Shown here piece after piece: positions 58,190 to 64,000 of a DNA stretch of 64,000 nucleotides. Location: NCBI GenBank assembly GCA_958450325.1, contig OY288239.1, positions 43,358,311 through 43,422,310 of the forward strand. Direction: 5' to 3'. Numbering within the stretch: the first letter of the stretch is position 1; the number at the start of each line of letters is the position of its first letter. The notes under the pieces were generated by a model. That model was not told where the DNA came from, did not search any database, and was given only the letters and a program-made list of their open reading frames with translations. Both the position numbers and the translations under genes were made by a program. This stretch comes from Agrostemma githago. Its lineage: Eukaryota; Streptophyta; Magnoliopsida; Caryophyllales; Caryophyllaceae.

Positions 58190-58809
58190 ATTTATTTTGG
58201 GAAAATGTAAGCATTATATTAATAGCTTAGGAAGAATTACAAAAATTGTTCCCTACAACCAATTCTCACAAACCTATTCGAAATAACTGACATCAACAGC
58301 ATTACATATATTTCTCCACTTGACTCAATTTGCAATGACTTAACAAAAAACAATGTCTAGCTCTAACTTCATCTTGGATTGCTTTTAACACCTGCTCCGG
58401 TCTGGGCAACCATTGCTCGTGCTTACTGAGATTTCGAGCTCTCCAAATGTGATAAATGAGTGCTATAATGCTACACCCAACAAGTCTCCTGTGACCAGCA
58501 TTCTCAAAGTGCTCCAATCGCCACCAGTTCACAACATCACTTTCGTTTATGCATACTGACAGCCATCTAGACAGAAAAAACAGACACTTCTTGCTGTAAG
58601 GACAATGAAAAAACACATGCCCATGATTTTCCTTACATGTACCACACAACCAACACTCTTCTCTAGATTTAATTCCCCAAGTTGCCAATCTATCATTTGT
58701 TTGAAGTCTCTTATGCATCATTAGCCAGCCAATAAACAAATGTTTAGACCTGATCAACTTATGCCAAACCATGTCACTCCACTCTACATCCTGTCTCGCT
58801 TCCCTCAAC
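58190..58809 (-). pseudogene. Minus-strand LINE 3' fragment with zf-RVT domain
   Basis: It reads LREARQDVEWSDMVWHKLI, then the zf-RVT zinc site ECWLCGTCKENHGHVFFHCP and the usual LINE C-terminus (LIYHIWRARNLSKHEQWLP), ending TGA-type before about 58300. The 3' tail on the minus strand is an AATAAATAAATATTAA stretch near 58190. The coding frame meets the LTR of a chromovirus at 58810, so the upstream part of this LINE should lie beyond that element. The sequence is a different subfamily from the four LINEs at 1-18380 (tail is not CTTGC-A(n)). Confidence 0.88.
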
Positions 58810-61443
58810 TGTAATACCCTAGAAATTCTAATGCAAAACAGTGGCGGAATCACTGTCGATGGGATTGAAACACATTGATGTCTAATAGATTATTGTATGA
58901 TCAAAAGGTAAGTCTGAAACAACTGCCACTTTTCCTAAAAAGGGCGAAAATAAAACTTCCAAAATCCGGTAAAACAATCCATAAAACGAAACAACATTAA
59001 TAATAATAAACATGAGTAGGATCATGACTACTCGCTAGCTTAAACCCGATCCCGCAAAACAGATAACCTGCCATGTTAAACATAACAGCCACAATTCAGT
59101 GGGGAGCAACTCAGGCAGTTCTCCCAGCCATATTACATAATATATAAGCAATAGAAGTATAATATATGAAAATAGATTAAACTCAAAGCATTATATATAT
59201 CAAAAGAAATTCAAAACCAGAAAACTATTCAGCAGCCTAACGGCGTCAAAACGAATAATGGAATATAAAACCGATGATAAGTACAGCTTTTACTACTAGA
59301 GATATGTCAAAACAACACCGAAGTGCCCACTGGTTAAGGAACTCACTGGTTAAGGAACTCAGTACCCACGAAGCAACTCCTAAGCCTCACTGGTTAAGGA
59401 ACTCAGTGCCCACGAAGCAACTCCTAAGCCCTCTCACCAGACAACTCAAACTATAATAGAACTGCGTTCAACGAGGTCCTAGCCTAAGTACATGCGCATG
59501 ACTCCTGAGCATAAACGATACCCAGTTCGACAATCAATGTATCCCTGACGCAAATACACTGACCATATAGCTGATGGCAACAAACAACATATCCTAGACT
59601 TATATACTGTACATTCTCATTTCCAACATTATTCCATATTCAAACCAATAAATATTTTATCCGAAGATATCTTAAATATTCCCAAAATAGTAACCTTCCA
59701 AATATAGAAACTTTCTTCAAATATTAACTTTCCAAAATAGGTGTTCTTATAATTAGATATCGTTTAATATATGAGTTATGTAAAATATTTAATATTAGGC
59801 TTTGAGACATAAACATTATATTTATTAGATAAATGTAAAATTAATGATTAAAAGTCAAGGAAATTAAAAATCATAATTATTTCTAAAATGGTTGGAGTTT
59901 AAGTAATTAAAAGAAATAAATTATAAGTTTACCGATTTTTCAGAATTTCACTGTCTTACTATAAAATTCATAATTAAATCATTAAAAATCAAAACGACAT
60001 AAGATCAGTGAGGTTGAAATCTTTAGAAGGTTAACTACAATTTTTGTTTCTGGATAAAATCGAAATTCTTGAGTTAACAGGGGTTTTTATTCGAAATTTT
60101 ATAAACTGACAAAATCCGACACCCGATCGTATTTTCTTAATAAAACATGTTTAAAAGTTTATTTTGAAACAAATCTAAATGGAACATTAACTATACTCTT
60201 TAACATTAATGTACGTAATTTACCGAAATTAAATTAAAATTTTATCATAGGTTTTAAATTAGGTTTTACAATAACTGACAGATTCGCGAACTAATCCGTC
60301 ACAGTTTCATAAACGATTTATTGTGACTAAACTACTTGGATCTATTTTACGAACCTTAACAGACGTATAATAGACTTAAAATAAACAGTAGTCTCTTTTC
60401 AAACTTTTCGAAAATAAAGTCATTAAGTAGGAGTAATAAATCATAAAACAACACTAATCGTTTCTGAAACATGCAGTAATTATGTTAAAAACAATAAAAC
60501 TTCCAATTTGATATTTCATACTAAAATCACGAAAATTAAGTGATAAATTATTATTTGTATGTTTTAGTCTCGGCCTTATAATAATTTAGTAGATTCGATG
60601 CACGAAAAATTATAGCATGCAATTTGTAACATTAAAACGATAGAAAAAACATGTGAGAAATCGATTAAAACTATTATCATAATAATATACTTCGTAGTAA
60701 AACAGGTCTAATAGTAAAAACATGATTTTTAACATTACTACAAGCAACTACGACATATATATCACGCAATACCGAGTCGTGCCATCATTGTTACCTTGTT
60801 AGTCTTCGAGATCTGAATCGACAATGTACTCGTCTGCCTCGGGATCCTCCAATTAGCCTACAAAACGGTATATATATGGTGTTACGACCATATAAAATCT
60901 ATTCTACAAATTAAGAACTACGTGGAATAAGAGTAATTGAATTACCCTAAGTTTAGAACGAATTAGGGTCGAAACGGAGACCGCAATATTGGAACTTGGT
61001 ACGGAGATAGTCCGCCTCAAAGGATCGCACAAACAAAGCTTTGGAAAAGAAAAGATCGAAGGAACAGAAGATGATGAAAGTTACTGTACTTTTTTTTTGT
61101 AAAGATGAAAGAGGAGGTTAAGGTTACGTAAAACAAATATAATGAGTGTTAAACTAAGAGTTTGATACTAAATAGAAGAATAAAAGAGAGGTGGAGTAGG
61201 ATTAGAAGTAGGAGAGTAGGAGATTGCTAACAAAGATAAAAAAATGAGATAGTTTAAGCATGTGCTTAAATATATAGTGAAGCAAAGTCCAAATAACCGA
61301 CTAACTCCAGAACTTTAAATACTGGACTCAATTCGGATCCAAAATAATTTACGGGTCGACGAAAGAGATGGGAATTGAGTATAGAGTTACGATATAATTG
61401 TAACAGAAGTCGGTTTTATAATAATAAAATAGCGGGTGTTACA
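58810..61443 (-). repeat. 3' LTR of the Tekay-like chromovirus (2634 bp)
   Basis: TG...CA ends (TGTAACACC and GTATTACA on the minus strand) next to the polypurine tract. The AT-rich body carries a tandem repeat at 59325-59435. I see no insertion within it. Confidence 0.82.
59325..59435. repeat. About 55-bp tandem repeat inside the chromovirus LTR
   Basis: Two full units of CACTGGTTAAGGAACTCAGT plus CCCACGAAGCAACTCCTAAG, and an extra partial CACTGGTTAAGGAACT in front. Confidence 0.9.
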
Positions 61444-61519
61444 ACCTTCCCCACTAAAAAAAGTTTCGTCCCCGAAACTTGTAGGAACGAAAAGAGAGTG
61501 GAAAGGAAATGAGTATACC

Positions 61520-63505
61520 TTACTCAAACAAATGGGGATGTTTGGTTAACATTGAAGATTCGGCCTCCCAAGTCTCCTCCTCAAAGCGATTACACCTCCA
61601 AAGAACTTTCACCAAGGGAACAACCTTATTTCTTAGTCGTTTCTCCTTTCTATCGGTGATACGAATAGGTCTCTCCTCATAAGTCAAATCTGGTTCTAAC
61701 TCGAGGATCTCAGGTTTCAGCACATGTTCGGGATCACTAACGTATCCACCTAACTGAGAGACATGGAACACGTCATGCACCTTACCCATAGAAGCAGGCA
61801 ATTCCAGCTTATATGCCACCACACCGATTTTCTCTACTATGGGATATGGTCCAACAAACTTAGGGCTAAGCTTACCCTTTATCCCAAATCTCTTCACACC
61901 TTTCATCGGCGAGACTAGGGGTGTAAACGAGCCGATCTGAGCTCGAGCTCGGGTGGGCTCGGGTTCGGCTCGTAAATTTGAACTCGAGCCGGGCTCGGCT
62001 CGAAGCTCGGTGAGCTCAAAAAATTGAAGCTCGAGCTCGGCTCGTAAAAAGCTCGAGTTCGGCTCGAGCTCGTATCAAGCTCGTTTTCCTTTTTATATTT
62101 TCGTCGCTTTATAAATATATATAACTAAAAATAACTTTATTAAAAGTAAAAAAAAAATATTGTTACAAAATTTTAAAGTATAATAATTATAAATATCAAA
62201 TAAACATGTATTTTGAATTATTAGAATTAAAAAGTTATTAAACTTATAATGTAAAAAACTAAAAAAACGAGCCCAAACGAGCTTCCGAGCCGAGCCTTAC
62301 TGAGCTCGGGCTCGGCTCGGATTTGAACAAGCTCGGCTCGAGCTCGAGCTCGAGCTCGTTTTGACCGAGCTTGAGCCGAGCTTTGACCGAGCCGATTCCG
62401 AGGGCTCCACGAGCCGGCTCTGATCTTTAACACCCCTAGGCGAGACCTTCAAAAATACCAGGTCACCAACTTCAAACTCAAGGGGTCTTCGACGCACATC
62501 AGCATAAGACTTCTGACGATCTTGAGCAACCTTCATTCTGGAACGAATCAACTGCACCGCATCCACAGTCTCGGCTAAGAAATCAGGTCCTAAAGTCTTC
62601 ACTTCTCAAGGTTCATCCCAACACACGGGACTACGACACTTTTGACCATAAAGTGCTTCGAACGGAGCCATCTTGATAGAAGCATGATAACTGCTGTTGT
62701 AAGAGAACTCAACCAACGGTAACTGTCGGTCCCAGCTACCTTGAAAATCCAGGGCACAAGCACGGAGCATATCCTCCAAAATCTAAATAGTTCTCTCAGA
62801 TTGGCCGTCTGTCGTAGCATGAAAAGCAGTACTCATCAACAACTGACTTCCCAAAGCACTCTGTAAAGCCTTCCAGAACTTAGAACAGAATCTCGGGTCT
62901 CGATCAGACACGATTTCTAATGCCACACCATGATGTCGAACCACCTCAGCAACATATACTTCAGCAAGTCTTTCCAAACTCCAGGTATCACGAATAGGAA
63001 CAAAGCGTGCACACTTGGTCAAACGATCAACTATTACCCAAATACCGTTTCTACCATTTACGGTTCTAGGCATTGCCATAACAAAGTCCATCGCGATACA
63101 CTGCCATTTCCATTCAGGCACAGGTAATGGCTGTAGCAAACCACCCGGTCTCTTATGCTCAAACTTCACCTGTTGACAAGTTAAGCACTTACTTACATAG
63201 GCAGCAATATCGTCTCTCATATATGGCCACCAAAACTGCAGCTTCAGGTCCTTGTACATCTTATCACCTCCAGGATGCACAGAATAAGGAGTCTTATGAG
63301 CTTCATCTAGAATCTGCTTCCTTAATTCCTCATCAGCAGGAACGACCCAACGATCCTTGAACTTCAAAGCACCATTTGAATCTTCATTGATGTCAGCGGC
63401 CTTACCTAGACCCATCTTGGTTCGAATACCAACAATAAATGAGTCCGACAACTGCTTCTCACGAATCTCTCGGAATAAAGCAGGTTCAGCAGTGGTTATA
63501 CCTTC
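61520..63505 (-). pseudogene. Tekay-like integrase and chromodomain end, two stops and a MITE insertion
   Basis: Reading on the minus strand from 63505: HPGGDKMYKDLKLQFWWPYM and CLTCQQ (integrase zinc site), AMDFVMAMPRT (first Asp), IVSDRDPRF (second Asp) and TDGQSERT (Glu). TAG at 62783-62785 replaces Gln in ERTIQ. TGA at 62606-62608 follows CWDEP. The frame then reads DRQKSYADVRRRPLEF and GDLVFLKVSP, where a hAT MITE (61916-62438) is inserted. It resumes as MKGVKRFGIKGKLSPKFVGP, a GPY/F module, and ends with a chromo-like tail (VLWRCNRFEEETWEAES), TGA at about 61520. Enzymatic residues are present but the ORF is not. Confidence 0.9.
61916..62438. mobile_element. hAT-type MITE, 523 bp, rich in GAGCTCG
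   Basis: Ends are TAGGGGTGTAAACGAGCC and, inverted, TAGGGGTGTTAAAGATCAG. An 8-bp target duplication GGCGAGAC is at 61908-61915 and 62439-62446, as for hAT elements. Subterminal regions are packed with GCTCG and GAGCTCGAGCTC, around a very AT-rich middle (62085-62265). It encodes nothing. An Arg/Ala-repeat ORF across it is an artefact. Confidence 0.93.
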
Positions 63506-64000
63506 AGGAGTGGTTAAGCAGATCGATGCAATTTGCCGAACTTTTTTATGGGAGGGGGGCAGTACTTACACGAGAACCCCACTGGTTGCCTGGAAACGGA
63601 TCTGCGTACCGTTTTGGGAAGGAGGCCTCAACATCACACAGAACTACTATTGGAACAAGGCTGCTTTGGTAAGATGTCTTGGTGGATCTATAATCAACCG
63701 GATAAGGTGTGGGTACAACGGATACATGCGACATACTTAAAAGGAAAACCATGGCTAGAGTACAAACCAAACACTGACTCGAGTTGGAGTTGGAGGAAGA
63801 TCTGCCAAGTTAAAGAGTTATTTAAACCAGGTTATGAGACAAATAAGTGGACCATGATGAAGAAGTACACCACAATCAGAGGTTATCATTGGTGTAGGGA
63901 AAAGGAAGAGGAGACGGACTGGTTCAGGCTGGTATGGGGGAAATGGTCTATACCAAAGCATCGAATGATAGTATGGATGCATCAATATGGAGCTATGAAT
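63505..64000 (+). pseudogene. Plus-strand LINE fragment (RT C-terminal region to zf-RVT), runs off the window
   Basis: It starts near GVVKQIDAICRTFLWEGG, a conserved region after LINE RT, and continues TPLVAWKRICVPFWEGGLNI and NKAALV. A frameshift near 63670 moves it to the frame reading WWIYNQPDKVWVQRIHATYL, then open to the window end with the beginning of zf-RVT (WSIPKHRMIVWMHQYGAMN). It is 5'-truncated and inserted into the minus-strand chromovirus. The exact junction is blurred by shared bases around 63495-63515. Confidence 0.85.

Larger units (their letters stand above)
58810..63505 (-). mobile_element. Tekay-like chromovirus (Ty3/gypsy), 3' part
   Basis: On the minus strand: integrase, a chromodomain-like C-terminus, polypurine tract TTAGTGGGGAAGGT (61444-61457), then LTR TGTAACACCCGC ... 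GGGTATTACA (61443 down to 58810). The pre-PPT block TTTCGGGGACGAAAC is typical of this lineage. gag, protease, RT and the 5' LTR are missing from the window because a plus-strand LINE interrupts at about 63505. A hAT MITE sits inside pol. Confidence 0.88.

Noticed and set aside
62227..62433. Arg/Ala-repeat protein on the minus strand
   Set aside because: It translates the GAGCTCG-rich end of the hAT MITE.

Overview
This window is a block of plant nuclear heterochromatin-like DNA, almost certainly from a flowering plant and probably a eudicot. It is built almost entirely from transposable elements nested in one another. The evidence is the combination of families: L1-type LINEs with a DUF4283 plus zinc-knuckle ORF1, Ty3/gypsy Tat-lineage elements (Ogre-like and Retand-like) with dual RNase H, chromovirus (Tekay-like) LTRs starting TGTAATACCCC or TGTAACACC, an Athila-type tRNA-Asp primer site, a 5S-bearing Cassandra TRIM, a CACTA element with plant gene exons, a Mutator-like foldback and a hAT MITE. 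I see no intact host gene, no tRNA gene, no CRISPR array and no bacterial operon.

Layout. 1-12467: a LINE (ORF1, then ORF2) split by a pol-less, minus-strand LTR retrotransposon (3361-11174, GGGGG target duplication). 12468-18380: three more 5'-truncated LINEs in the same orientation, each starting in the (TAA)n tail of the one before; one tail is now an 820-bp (TAA)n microsatellite. 18382-19477: remnant of another minus-strand LTR element. 19478-30124: a decayed Ogre-like element (gag-PR-RT-RNase H-integrase), lacking its 5' LTR, with a complete Cassandra inserted at 26222-26952 and an antisense, intron-containing plant-mobile-domain gene before its 3' LTR. 30125-42491: an LTR element with a very long LTR (about 3.6 kb) and a 2.4-kb interior without pol. 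Its 3' LTR carries a 4.6-kb CACTA element with captured gene exons, including WAT1-like ones. 44002-53384: a nearly complete, young Retand-like element with 884-bp LTRs and a UAG CAA UUA stop between protease and RT. 53390-58190: AT-rich DNA with a hairpin MITE, a Mutator-like foldback (9-bp target duplication) and a 683-bp tandem duplication. 58190-64000: a minus-strand LINE fragment, a minus-strand Tekay-like chromovirus interrupted by a hAT MITE, and a plus-strand LINE that runs off the window.

The genes do not form a pathway. Each cluster is the replication kit of one element: gag packages RNA, protease/RT/RNase H/integrase copy and insert it, and the LTR or internal promoters drive transcription. 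Most are broken by frameshifts or by stops that look like C-to-T or G-to-A transitions. The Retand-like element is the closest to functional. The most unusual points are the antisense plant-mobile-domain gene with its own TATA box and intron, the TMV-type leaky-stop context in the Retand-like element, the tail-to-head LINE chain, the CACTA gene capture, and a GC-rich palindrome shared by the LTR and the interior of the pol-less element.
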